Below are positions 41,971 through 54,969 of a DNA stretch of 64,000 nucleotides, piece by piece (positions within the stretch are counted from its first letter, which is position 1; the number at the start of each line of letters is the position of its first letter). The notes under the pieces are model-generated. The model saw only the letters and a list, made by a program, of their open reading frames with translations, ran no database searches and was not told the origin of the DNA. The position numbers were made by a program, and so were the translations under genes. The stretch is from Pseudomonas turukhanskensis (GTDB lineage Bacteria; Pseudomonadota; Gammaproteobacteria; Pseudomonadales; Pseudomonadaceae), in the NCBI RefSeq assembly GCF_027922365.1, contig NZ_BSFN01000021.1, positions 1 through 64,000 of the forward strand, written 5' to 3'.

Positions 41971-43035
41971 GTGCTAGGGCTCTTCAATAAGAAAGCGAAT
42001 ACGCTGCTGGGGATCGATATCAGTTCGACCTCAGTCAAGCTCCTCGAATTGAGTCGCTCAGGAAGCCGCTACAAAGTAGAGGCTTATGCTGTAGAGCCGC
42101 TCCCACCCAATGCAGTGGTCGAGAAAAACATTGCTGAACTGGAAGGTGTAGGCCAGGCATTGTCGCGCGTATTGGCCAAAGCCAAGACGGGCGTCAAAAC
42201 TGTAGCCGTAGCTGTGGCCGGTTCCGCTGTCATTACCAAAACCATCGAAATGGAAGCCGGGCTTTCAGACGACGATCTGGAAAACCAGCTGAAAATCGAA
42301 GCCGACCAGTACATTCCCTATCCGCTCGAAGAAGTCGCCATCGACTTCGAAGTGCAGGGTGAGTCGGCGCGCAACGCCGGGCGTGTGGATGTATTGCTTG
42401 CCGCTTGCCGCAAGGAAAACGTCGAAGTTCGTGAAGCGGCCTTGGCGCTGGCCGGCATGACCGCGAAAGTGGTCGATGTCGAAGCCTACGCACTGGAGCG
42501 CGCTTATGGGCTACTGGCTGCCCAACTGGGCAGTGGTCACGATGAGTTGACCGTGGCAATTGTCGACATCGGCGCCACCATGACCACCCTCAGCGTGCTG
42601 CACAACGGCCGCACCATCTACACCCGCGAGCAATTGTTCGGTGGTCGTCAGCTGACGGAAGAGATTCAGCGCCGTTACGGCCTGTCGGTCGAAGAGGCTG
42701 GGCTGGCCAAGAAACAAGGTGGCCTTCCGGATGACTACGAGACTGAAGTGTTGCAGCCGTTCAAGGAAGCGGTGGTGCAGCAAGTGTCTCGCTCGCTGCA
42801 GTTCTTTTTCGCAGCCGGCCAGTACAACGATGTCGACTACATCCTCCTGGCGGGTGGTACGGCTTCGATCCCGGATCTGGATCGCCTGATCCAGCAGAAG
42901 ATCGGTACGCAAACCTTGGTCGCCAATCCGTTTGCCGACATGGCGCTCAGTGGCAAGGTCAATGCGGGGGCGCTGGCTAGCGACGCGCCTGCCTTGATGA
43001 TTGCCTGTGGTCTGGCAATGAGGAGTTTCGACTAA
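41971..43035 (+). CDS. pilM: Type IV pilus inner-membrane platform protein PilM (actin-like)
   Basis: 354 residues from a GTG at 41971 with an AGGAAA ribosome site. The FtsA/actin-like fold begins GLFNKKANTLLGIDISSTSVKLLEL, with the nucleotide-binding loop VAIVDIGATMTTLSVL and GGTASIPDLDRLI. It is cytoplasmic and binds the N-terminus of PilN. The gene ends in TAATG, sharing one base with the pilN start, the beginning of a tightly coupled five-gene operon. Confidence 0.94.
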   Translation: MLGLFNKKANTLLGIDISSTSVKLLELSRSGSRYKVEAYAVEPLPPNAVVEKNIAELEGVGQALSRVLAKAKTGVKTVAVAVAGSAVITKTIEMEAGLSDDDLENQLKIEADQYIPYPLEEVAIDFEVQGESARNAGRVDVLLAACRKENVEVREAALALAGMTAKVVDVEAYALERAYGLLAAQLGSGHDELTVAIVDIGATMTTLSVLHNGRTIYTREQLFGGRQLTEEIQRRYGLSVEEAGLAKKQGGLPDDYETEVLQPFKEAVVQQVSRSLQFFFAAGQYNDVDYILLAGGTASIPDLDRLIQQKIGTQTLVANPFADMALSGKVNAGALASDAPALMIACGLAMRSFD

Positions 43036-43607
43036 TGGCGCGTATTAACTTACTGCCGTGGCGCGAACAGCTGCGCGAGGAGCGCAAACAGCGGTTTCTG
43101 GTAACCCTGGCCGGGGTGCTGATTGTGGCCGGTGGTGCTGTTTTCCTAGGCGATCAATATTTGAGCGGGGCGATTGACCAGCAGAACGCGCGCAACGATT
43201 TTATTAAAAAAGAAATTGCAGTGCTGGATGCGCGAATCAAGGAAATCAGCGAGTTGAAAACCCGCCGCCAGCAATTGCTTGAGCGGATGAAGATTATTCA
43301 GGACTTGCAGGGTAACCGGCCCATTATTGGTCGAGTGTTTGATCAACTCGCGCGCACCTTGCCGGATGGCGTTTATTTCACGTCGCTGAGTATGAAGGGC
43401 AATAAAATTGCCATTGAAGGCGCCGCCGAATCGAACAACCGTGTTTCGAACCTGATGCGTAACCTCGATGCTTCTGACTGGCTCACTGCGCCCAACTTGA
43501 CTGCGGTAAAAGCAGTTACTGCCGGCGAAGTCGATCAAGCCAACGTATTCCAGCTGACGGTCCAGCAGACCCAGCCATCGGTTGAAGCAGAAGGGGTCAA
43601 GAAATGA
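43035..43607 (+). CDS. pilN: Type IV pilus assembly protein PilN
   Basis: 190 residues. The cytoplasmic motif INLLPWRE (4-11) is the PilM-binding peptide. One membrane helix (about 21-38) is followed by a coiled coil (about 45-95) and a periplasmic ferredoxin-like domain (LPDGVYFTSLSMKGNKIAIEG). With PilO it forms the periplasmic alignment complex. It overlaps pilO by four bases. Confidence 0.95.
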   Translation: MARINLLPWREQLREERKQRFLVTLAGVLIVAGGAVFLGDQYLSGAIDQQNARNDFIKKEIAVLDARIKEISELKTRRQQLLERMKIIQDLQGNRPIIGRVFDQLARTLPDGVYFTSLSMKGNKIAIEGAAESNNRVSNLMRNLDASDWLTAPNLTAVKAVTAGEVDQANVFQLTVQQTQPSVEAEGVKK

Positions 43608-44278
43608 GCTTTGCTGACTCTCTAGAGAATTTACGCAAAACAGATTTTTCGGATCTGGATCTGAACAATCTCGGTTCGTGGCCTGCTGCCGTTAAAGGCT
43701 TGGCCTGTTTGATTCTGTTGATCGTGGTGTTGTTCCTTGGATACAACTTCCACCTCAAAGACTTACAGGCGCAGCTCGATAGCCAGCGCGCTCAGGAAGA
43801 AACCCTAAAGAAACAATTCTCTTCCAAGGCGTTTCAAGCGGCCAACCTGGAAGCCTACAAAGACCAGATGAAAGAAATGGAAGTTTCTTTCGGTGCGCTG
43901 TTGCGGCAACTCCCAAGTGATACGGAAGTGCCTGGCTTGCTGGAAGATATCACCCGCACCGGTCTGGGCAGCGGGCTGGAGTTTGAAGAAATTAAATTGC
44001 TTCCAGAATCCACTCAGCAGTTCTATATCGAGCTGCCGATTCAGATTTCGGTAGTGGGCGCTTATCACGACCTGGCAACTTTCGTCAGCGGCGTGGCGAG
44101 TTTGCCGCGCATCGTCACTTTGCATGATTTTGCGATCAAGCCTGTCGAAGACAGTAATACCAAATTGCGCATGACAATCCTGGCCAAAACCTATCGTTAC
44201 AACGACAAGGGGTTGGAGCAGGCTCCAGCAGGTAAGGGTAAGGCGCCGGCTAAAGCAAAACCGGGAGCCAAGAAATGA
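43604..44278 (+). CDS. pilO: Type IV pilus assembly protein PilO
   Basis: 224 residues. One membrane helix (about 30-47) follows LNNLGSWPAAVKG, then a coiled coil (about 50-90) and a periplasmic domain with LLEDITRTGLGSGLEFEEIKLLP and FYIELPIQISVVGAYHDLATF. The tail is Lys/Ala/Pro-rich. It pairs with PilN, and PilP binds the dimer. Both ends overlap neighbours by ATGA. Confidence 0.95.
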   Translation: MSFADSLENLRKTDFSDLDLNNLGSWPAAVKGLACLILLIVVLFLGYNFHLKDLQAQLDSQRAQEETLKKQFSSKAFQAANLEAYKDQMKEMEVSFGALLRQLPSDTEVPGLLEDITRTGLGSGLEFEEIKLLPESTQQFYIELPIQISVVGAYHDLATFVSGVASLPRIVTLHDFAIKPVEDSNTKLRMTILAKTYRYNDKGLEQAPAGKGKAPAKAKPGAKK

Positions 44279-44802
44279 GAGCCTCCAAACTGATTCTCGG
44301 CACCTTGTTGCTCGCGACATTGGCCGGTTGTGATTCGAGTGGTGATTTCGCTGACCTGCAGGCCTTCATGAGCGACGTTCGGGCCAAGCCAAAGGGCTCC
44401 ATCGAGCCTTTGCCCAAGTTTCAGCCATATGAAGCCTTTACCTATAGCGCCGCTGCACTCAGAAGCCCGTTCCAGCCGCCAGTCAAGATCGACCTGGTCA
44501 ATCGTCAGAAAGGCTCGAAAGAGATCAAGCCTGACGAAACACGCATCAAACAGTTCTTGGAAGGCTTCAATATCGAAGTCTTCCAGATGGTCGGTACGCT
44601 CTCCAACGAAGGTGGCATGTTTGCCTTGGTTAATGGTGCAGGGGGCGTCCATCGCGTGAAAGTGGGCGACTATCTGGGGCGCAATAACGGACGCATCATT
44701 GCTATCAGTGAAGCGAAAATCGATGTAGTCGAGATTGTTCCTGATGGTGAAGGTGGCTGGCTAGAGCGGCCGCGAAGCCTCTCTCTCAAAGAGCGCTCTT
44801 AA
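44275..44802 (+). CDS. pilP: Type IV pilus inner-membrane lipoprotein PilP
   Basis: 175 residues with a lipobox LAGC (Cys19). A disordered linker (about 20-75, with FTYSAAALRSPFQPP) leads to a beta domain near 95-165 (MVGTLSNEGGMFALVNGAGGVHRVKVGDYLGRNNGRI). It links the PilNO complex to the PilQ secretin across the periplasm. It overlaps pilO by four bases. Confidence 0.95.
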   Translation: MRASKLILGTLLLATLAGCDSSGDFADLQAFMSDVRAKPKGSIEPLPKFQPYEAFTYSAAALRSPFQPPVKIDLVNRQKGSKEIKPDETRIKQFLEGFNIEVFQMVGTLSNEGGMFALVNGAGGVHRVKVGDYLGRNNGRIIAISEAKIDVVEIVPDGEGGWLERPRSLSLKERS

Positions 44803-44855
44803 GGGTGGGGTGGAAAATGACAAACAATTACCGGTCGGTACAACGGAACCTGAGT

Positions 44856-46946
44856 ATGAAAAGTTCGCTCTCGCGCATCTGCATATCTGTTTTGGTCGCG
44901 GTTATGTCGCCAACCCTGTTGGCCGCAAACTTGAAAAACCTTGATGTAGCCGCCTTGCCGGGTGATCGCGTCGAGCTCAAATTGGCGTTTGACGAGCCTG
45001 TCGCCGCCCCGCGTGGTTACACCATTGAGCAACCGGCACGCATCGCGCTGGACCTGCCGGGCGTCAGCAACCAGACCGGTTCGAAGAATCGCGAACTGGG
45101 TGTGGGCAACGCCCGTAGCGTGACGGTGGTTGAAGCCAAAGACCGCACCCGCCTGATCATCAACCTGGCGAGCCTGGTTCCATACAGTACCCGTGCCGAA
45201 GGTAACTATCTCTACGTGGTTGTCGGTGAGGGGGCAGTTTCGGGTGCTTCCACCGCTGCGGCTCCGGTTGCGGCTCCAGTCGCGCCAATGGCCTCTGCTG
45301 CGCCGGTAAAGAAGAGTTTCGCGCCGGTCAACAAGAGCATTTCCAATATTGACTTCCAGCGCGGCGAGCAAGGTGAAGGTAACGTCGTTATCCAGCTTTC
45401 CGATGCCTCGGTGAACCCGGATATTCAGGAGCAGGGCGGCAAAATTCGTCTGGCCTTTGCCAAGACTGATCTGCCCGAGTCGCTGCGCGTTCGTCTGGAT
45501 GTAAAAGACTTCGCAACACCGGTGCAGTTCGTTAGCGCGGTAGAGCAGGATGACAAGGCGATCATCACCGTCGAGCCTACCGGCATGTACGACTACCTGG
45601 CCTATCAGACGGATAACAAGCTGACCATCAGTGTCAAACCGCTGACCCAGGAAGACGCAGAAAAACGTAAGCAAGACCGTTTTGCCTACAGCGGTGAGAA
45701 ACTGTCGCTGAACTTCCAGGACATCGATGTGCGTTCAGTTCTGCAATTGATCGCAGACTTTACCGATCTCAACCTGGTTGCCAGTGACACTGTGCAAGGC
45801 AATATCACCCTGCGCCTGCAAAACGTGCCATGGGATCAGGCACTGGACCTGGTGCTGAAAACCAAAGGCCTGGACAAGCGCAAAGTGGGCAACGTGCTGA
45901 TGGTTGCCCCAGCTGACGAAATTGCTGCACGTGAGCGTCAGGAGCTGGAGTCGCAGAAACAGGTCGCCGAGTTGGCGCCGCTGCGCAAAGACATCATTCA
46001 ATTGAACTACGCCAAAGCGTCGGACATTGCCAAAATCTACGAAGCCGAAGGCAAGAAAGGCGCCCTGAAGGACGACATGCGTGGCTCGGTGATTTTTGAT
46101 GACCGTACCAACAGCCTGATCGTGACCTTGACCCAGGAGCGCATCGACGAGCTGCGTCGCATCATTACCCAATTGGACATCCCGGTTCGTCAGGTAATGA
46201 TCGAAGCCCGCATCGTTGAAGCCAACGTCGACTACGACAAGAGCCTCGGCGTACGTTGGGGCGGTACCAAAACCTTCGGCAATGGCGTGGTTTACGGTAA
46301 CGACGACAGTGGTGACGAAAGCGGCGATAGCGGCGAAGACAGCACCGGCAACTATCCATTCGTGGATATGGGTGTGGCCAACCGCACCGCAGGTATCGGC
46401 ATCGGTTTCGTAACCGATAACCTGATTCTCGACCTTGAACTGACTGCGATGGAAAAAACCGGTAACGGTGAAGTAGTTTCCCAGCCCAAGGTTGTTACCT
46501 CGGACAAAGAAACCGCGAAGATCCTCAAGGGCTCCGAGATTCCTTACCAGGAAGCCAGCTCGAGTGGCGCCACCAGCACCTCCTTCAAAGAGGCATCGCT
46601 GTCGCTGGAAGTGACGCCGCAGATCACCCCCGACAACCGCATCATCATCGAGGTGAAAGTCACCAAGGATGAGCCTGACTTCGCTAACGCCCTTAACGGT
46701 GTTCCGCCGATCAAGAAAAACGAAGTCAACGCCAAGGTTCTGGTGGCAGATGGCGAGACCATCGTGATCGGTGGTGTGTTCTCCAACACCCAGACCAAGT
46801 CGGTCGACAAGGTGCCGTTCCTGGGTGACCTGCCATACCTCGGTCGCCTGTTCCGTCGCGACGTGGTGGCTGACAGCAAAAACGAACTCCTGGTTTTCCT
46901 GACTCCGCGTATCATGAACAACTCGGCAATCGCTGTGAGTCGCTAA
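44856..46946 (+). CDS. pilQ: Type IV pilus secretin PilQ
   Basis: 696 residues if started at the ATG at 44856 (MKSSLSRICISVLVAVM), which gives a normal signal peptide cut near AANLK; in-frame starts at 44817 and 44805 would lengthen the N-region. Two AMIN domains come first (about 30-250), then the STN and N-domains (SLNFQDIDVRSVLQLIADFT) and the secretin barrel (VVSQPKVVTSDKETAKI, SLEVTPQITPDNRIIIEV). An acidic Asp/Gly/Ser loop lies near residues 480-500. It forms the outer-membrane pore for the pilus. Confidence 0.94.
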   Translation: MKSSLSRICISVLVAVMSPTLLAANLKNLDVAALPGDRVELKLAFDEPVAAPRGYTIEQPARIALDLPGVSNQTGSKNRELGVGNARSVTVVEAKDRTRLIINLASLVPYSTRAEGNYLYVVVGEGAVSGASTAAAPVAAPVAPMASAAPVKKSFAPVNKSISNIDFQRGEQGEGNVVIQLSDASVNPDIQEQGGKIRLAFAKTDLPESLRVRLDVKDFATPVQFVSAVEQDDKAIITVEPTGMYDYLAYQTDNKLTISVKPLTQEDAEKRKQDRFAYSGEKLSLNFQDIDVRSVLQLIADFTDLNLVASDTVQGNITLRLQNVPWDQALDLVLKTKGLDKRKVGNVLMVAPADEIAARERQELESQKQVAELAPLRKDIIQLNYAKASDIAKIYEAEGKKGALKDDMRGSVIFDDRTNSLIVTLTQERIDELRRIITQLDIPVRQVMIEARIVEANVDYDKSLGVRWGGTKTFGNGVVYGNDDSGDESGDSGEDSTGNYPFVDMGVANRTAGIGIGFVTDNLILDLELTAMEKTGNGEVVSQPKVVTSDKETAKILKGSEIPYQEASSSGATSTSFKEASLSLEVTPQITPDNRIIIEVKVTKDEPDFANALNGVPPIKKNEVNAKVLVADGETIVIGGVFSNTQTKSVDKVPFLGDLPYLGRLFRRDVVADSKNELLVFLTPRIMNNSAIAVSR

Positions 46947-46950
46947 ATCT

Positions 46951-47469
46951 GTGCGAAATTTGATTCTCGTAGGCCCGATGGGGGCAGGTAAAAGCACCAT
47001 CGGGAGGTTACTGGCAAAAGAGTTAAGGCTGTCATTCAAAGACTCGGATAAGGAAATCGAGCAGCGTACCGGAGCCAATATTCCCTGGATCTTCGATGTT
47101 GAAGGGGAGGCTGGTTTCCGTGAGCGTGAGCAGGCCGTTATCGGCGAGCTGTGTGAGCTCGACGGTGTTGTGCTTGCAACCGGGGGCGGCGCGGTGCTGC
47201 GTCCGGAAAATCGCTCGGCGCTGCGTGCCGGTGGCCGCGTGGTGTACCTGCATACCTCGGTTGATCAGCAGTTGGACCGAACCTCTCGTGATCGCAACCG
47301 TCCGCTGTTGCGCACGGCCAATCCGGGCAAGGTGCTGGCTGATCTGATGCGCATCCGTGACCCGCTGTACCGCGAAATCGCCGATGTGATTATCGAAACC
47401 GATGAGCGTCCGCCGCGCATGGTGGTGCAGGAAATTCTGGAGCGCCTCGAGGCGCTTCATCCACGTTAA
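46951..47469 (+). CDS. aroK: Shikimate kinase
   Basis: 172 residues from a GTG four bases after pilQ. Walker A is GPMGAGKST (8-16), the shikimate-binding DSD is in FKDSDKEIEQRTG, and the GGG loop is LATGGGAVLR; the lid is RTSRDRNRPLL. It phosphorylates shikimate at O3. It is followed by aroB, the conserved aroK-aroB pair, which may share the pil transcript. Confidence 0.96.
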   Translation: MRNLILVGPMGAGKSTIGRLLAKELRLSFKDSDKEIEQRTGANIPWIFDVEGEAGFREREQAVIGELCELDGVVLATGGGAVLRPENRSALRAGGRVVYLHTSVDQQLDRTSRDRNRPLLRTANPGKVLADLMRIRDPLYREIADVIIETDERPPRMVVQEILERLEALHPR

Positions 47470-47519
47470 AGCGCACGCCGATATGCGCTATCCTATGGCC
47501 CTTTTATCGTGGGGGCTTC

Positions 47520-48623
47520 ATGCAGACTCTTCAGGTTGAGCTGGGCGAACGTAGTTATCCCATCTATATCGGGGCAAACCTGTTGGTTCAGCCCGCGCTT
47601 TTTTCTCGGCACATTGCGGGTAAGCAAGTTGCCATTGTCAGTAACGAAACCGTTGCACCGCTCTATCTCGAGTCAGTGAAGCAGGCTTTGGCTGGTTTTG
47701 ACGTGACGACGGTGATTCTTCCGGACGGCGAAGCCTTTAAAGGCTGGGAAACCCTGCAACTGATCTTTGACGGTCTGCTCACCGCGCGCCATGAGCGCAG
47801 TACCACGGTGATTGCCTTGGGTGGTGGTGTAATCGGTGACATGGCTGGCTTCGCGGCTGCCTGTTACCAGCGTGGTGTCGACTTTATCCAGGTGCCCACC
47901 ACGTTGCTGTCGCAAGTCGACTCCTCGGTAGGCGGCAAAACCGGCATCAATCATCCGTTGGGCAAGAACATGGTCGGTGCGTTCTACCAGCCCAATGCGG
48001 TGCTGATCGATACCTCTACCTTGAATACTCTGCCGGCGCGCGAGCTGTCTGCCGGGCTTGCCGAGGTGATCAAGTACGGTCTGATTTGCGATGAGCCGTT
48101 TCTGACTTGGCTGGAAGCCAATGTCGATGCGCTGCGTAAACTTGACCAGGCAGCGCTGACTGAAGCGATCGCCCGTTCCTGTGCAGCCAAGGCCAAGGTC
48201 GTGGGCGCTGATGAGCGCGAGTCCGGCGTTCGTGCCACGCTCAACCTGGGGCACACTTTTGGCCATGCCATCGAAACCCACATGGGCTATGGCGTGTGGT
48301 TGCACGGTGAGGCTGTGGCGGCGGGTACGGTGATGGCGTTGGAGATGTCCTGCCGCCTGGGCTGGATTACTGCCGCCGAGCGCGATCGCGGTATTCGCCT
48401 GTTCATACGCGCCGGTTTACCGGTCATTCCACCGGAAGAAATGACCGCTGAGGATTTTCTCACCCATATGGCGGTCGATAAGAAAGTCCTTGGCGGTCGA
48501 CTGCGGCTTGTCTTGCTTCGCCAGATGGGTGAAGCAGTGGTGACGGGCGATTTGCCGCGCGAGATTTTGGATGCCACCCTGGTTGCGGATTACCGCGCCA
48601 TGGTGGAACACCTTGAAGACTAA
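47520..48623 (+). CDS. aroB: 3-dehydroquinate synthase
   Basis: 367 residues. The NAD-binding DGEAFKGWETLQ and GGGVIGDMAGFAAACYQRGVDFIQVPTTLLSQVDSSVGGKTGIN block is unmistakable, and the metal-binding Glu and two His are in EVIKYG, LNLGHTFGHAIE and GYGVWLHGEAVA. It converts DAHP to 3-dehydroquinate, step two of the shikimate pathway. It follows aroK by 50 bases and precedes the DamX-like gene, the same order as in E. coli. Confidence 0.96.
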   Translation: MQTLQVELGERSYPIYIGANLLVQPALFSRHIAGKQVAIVSNETVAPLYLESVKQALAGFDVTTVILPDGEAFKGWETLQLIFDGLLTARHERSTTVIALGGGVIGDMAGFAAACYQRGVDFIQVPTTLLSQVDSSVGGKTGINHPLGKNMVGAFYQPNAVLIDTSTLNTLPARELSAGLAEVIKYGLICDEPFLTWLEANVDALRKLDQAALTEAIARSCAAKAKVVGADERESGVRATLNLGHTFGHAIETHMGYGVWLHGEAVAAGTVMALEMSCRLGWITAAERDRGIRLFIRAGLPVIPPEEMTAEDFLTHMAVDKKVLGGRLRLVLLRQMGEAVVTGDLPREILDATLVADYRAMVEHLED

Positions 48624-48634
48624 TTGAGAGCCAC

Positions 48635-50263
48635 ATGACCAGTCTGCATGCCGACGAGGCCTTTCTCGGCCACTACCAATTCAGTCACGATCCCTTTGCT
48701 GCGCGTGTACCAGGCTTCAAGTTCTTTCCGGCGCAGCGCAAGCCCGTGCTTGGCCAATTGCATCACCTGGCGCGCTACAGCCAACTGCTTCTGGTCGTCA
48801 GTGGCCCGCAGGGCAGCGGTAAAACCCTGCTGCGACAGGCGCTGGTCGCCAGTACCAACAAGCAGGCGGTGCACAGCGTGGTGTTCTCAGCCCGCGGCGC
48901 GGCGGATGCTGGCGGCGTGATGCGCCAGATCGCTCAGGGCCTGAATGTTCAGCAGTCCGACGCGCGTTCGCTCCTGTCTCAGGTTGCCCAGCTGTCGTTG
49001 ACCGGTCAGGAAGTCTATCTGCTGATTGATGATGCCGAGTCGCTGGATAACGATGCCCTGGATGCGCTCTTAGCCCTGGCTGCGGGCAATGCCGAAGGTC
49101 GCCCGCACGTGTTTCTGTTCGGTGAGTCGGCCCTCTTGCCGCGCCTTGAACTGCTGGCCGATGGCGAAGAGCGTTTCCACGCCATTGAACTGAGTGCCTA
49201 CAGCGAAGACGAAACCCGCGACTACCTGGCGCAGCGACTTGAAGGCGCCGGGCAAGGTATCGAGCTGCTTACTGACGAGCAGGTCGCCGATATCCATCTG
49301 CAATCTGCCGGCTGGCCGGGCGCGATCAATCAGGTGGCGAGAGAAACCCTGATCGACTCGATGCTGGCCAATCGTGGCGGTGCAGCCAAAGGGGGGATGG
49401 CTTTGAAATTACCGAAGAAACATCTGTTGGCGTTGTTGGTGGTTGCTATCGCCGTTGGCGCTGCCTGGATGATGCAAGGGCGGAGCAAGTCGGAGCCTGA
49501 AGCCCCGGCTACTGCGCAATTGCCGCTGGGTACTGCACCGGCACCGACCGTGGATGCAGCCGCGCCGACCGCACCCGCCGATGGTAAAGGTCCGGCAGTA
49601 GAATTTGCCGGTTCCACCCAGCCACTGCCGCTGCCATTGGTGGGCCAAGCGCAGCCGGTTATTCGTGAGCCATTGGCGCAGGCCTCCGGTTTGGGCGACA
49701 GCGACGACGATGGCGCCATTGAGCCGCCTGCCAGCGCTGTGCCGCCAACCGTCACCACCGTGGCGCCGCCACAAGGCGCAACCGCGAGCACCGCGCCTGC
49801 GGCGCCAGTGATTGCGCCGGTTATCAAACCGGCTCCTACGCCGGCGCCAACTGTAGCGGCCGCTGCGAAGCCGCAAACGCCGGCACCCGCGGCGGCAAAA
49901 CCTGCTGCGCCGGCTACCGCCAAACCCACGACTGTAGCCAAAGCTGAGAAACCAGCTGCCGCAGCTGCTAGCGGTTCAGCCAGCGGCTGGTACGCGAGCC
50001 AGCCAGGCGGCAACTTTGCGCTGCAAGTGTTGGGAACGGGGACTGAAAGTGCCGCTCAGGCCTTTGTGCGTGCGCAAGGCGCCGAATACCACTACTTCAA
50101 GAAAACCTTGAACGGCAAACCGCTTTACGTGGTGACCTACGGCAACTTCTCCAGTCGCGCTGCTGCGCAGGCTGCGATCAAGACCCTGCCTGCCAAGGTC
50201 CAGGCTGGCAAGCCTTGGCCCAAGACCTTCTCCAGCATCCAGCAGGAGGCTCAAGCACGCTGA
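48635..50263 (+). CDS. DamX-like AAA ATPase with C-terminal SPOR domain
   Basis: 542 residues. An ExeA-like ATPase domain occupies 1-250, with Walker A GPQGSGKT (about 57-64) and Walker B LLIDDAE. A single membrane helix lies at about 262-280 (LLALLVVAIAVGAAWMMQG). A Pro/Ala/Thr-rich linker (about 285-445) precedes a SPOR domain (NFALQVLGTGTESAAQAFV, YVVTYGNFSSRAAAQ). It should place an ATPase in the cytoplasm and a peptidoglycan-binding domain at the septum. Position after aroK-aroB matches E. coli DamX. Confidence 0.87.
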   Translation: MTSLHADEAFLGHYQFSHDPFAARVPGFKFFPAQRKPVLGQLHHLARYSQLLLVVSGPQGSGKTLLRQALVASTNKQAVHSVVFSARGAADAGGVMRQIAQGLNVQQSDARSLLSQVAQLSLTGQEVYLLIDDAESLDNDALDALLALAAGNAEGRPHVFLFGESALLPRLELLADGEERFHAIELSAYSEDETRDYLAQRLEGAGQGIELLTDEQVADIHLQSAGWPGAINQVARETLIDSMLANRGGAAKGGMALKLPKKHLLALLVVAIAVGAAWMMQGRSKSEPEAPATAQLPLGTAPAPTVDAAAPTAPADGKGPAVEFAGSTQPLPLPLVGQAQPVIREPLAQASGLGDSDDDGAIEPPASAVPPTVTTVAPPQGATASTAPAAPVIAPVIKPAPTPAPTVAAAAKPQTPAPAAAKPAAPATAKPTTVAKAEKPAAAAASGSASGWYASQPGGNFALQVLGTGTESAAQAFVRAQGAEYHYFKKTLNGKPLYVVTYGNFSSRAAAQAAIKTLPAKVQAGKPWPKTFSSIQQEAQAR

Positions 50264-50368
50264 TTTAATGCGCGCTTGAGGGCAATGACTGGGTGGTCTT
50301 TAGCACGACCGCCTGGTACTTTCTTATAAAAAGGCGACATAAGGTTTCGCGCTTTCGCCGCGCGACAT

Positions 50369-50397
50369 TTGTTCGCTGATATTCGTCTGTGTACAAT
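50369..50397 (+). promoter_or_regulatory. Candidate sigma-70 promoter of gltBD
   Basis: TTGTTC (50369-50374), a 17-base spacer and TACAAT (50392-50397), 93 bases upstream of gltB. Spacing is ideal, and both boxes match at four or five of six positions. Confidence 0.5.
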
Positions 50398-50489
50398 GAC
50401 CCCCCTTTTGCCTGCGCAAAGCTGGCGCAATGACCTGCGCGCACGGTAAGTGTTTGAAATAGATCAAAGTTTGCCTGGTGAGAGTCCCT

Positions 50490-54935
<4,446 letters not shown>

Positions 54936-54969
54936 TTTGCGCCTGCCGTAGTGTGATGAGGTTTTTACA

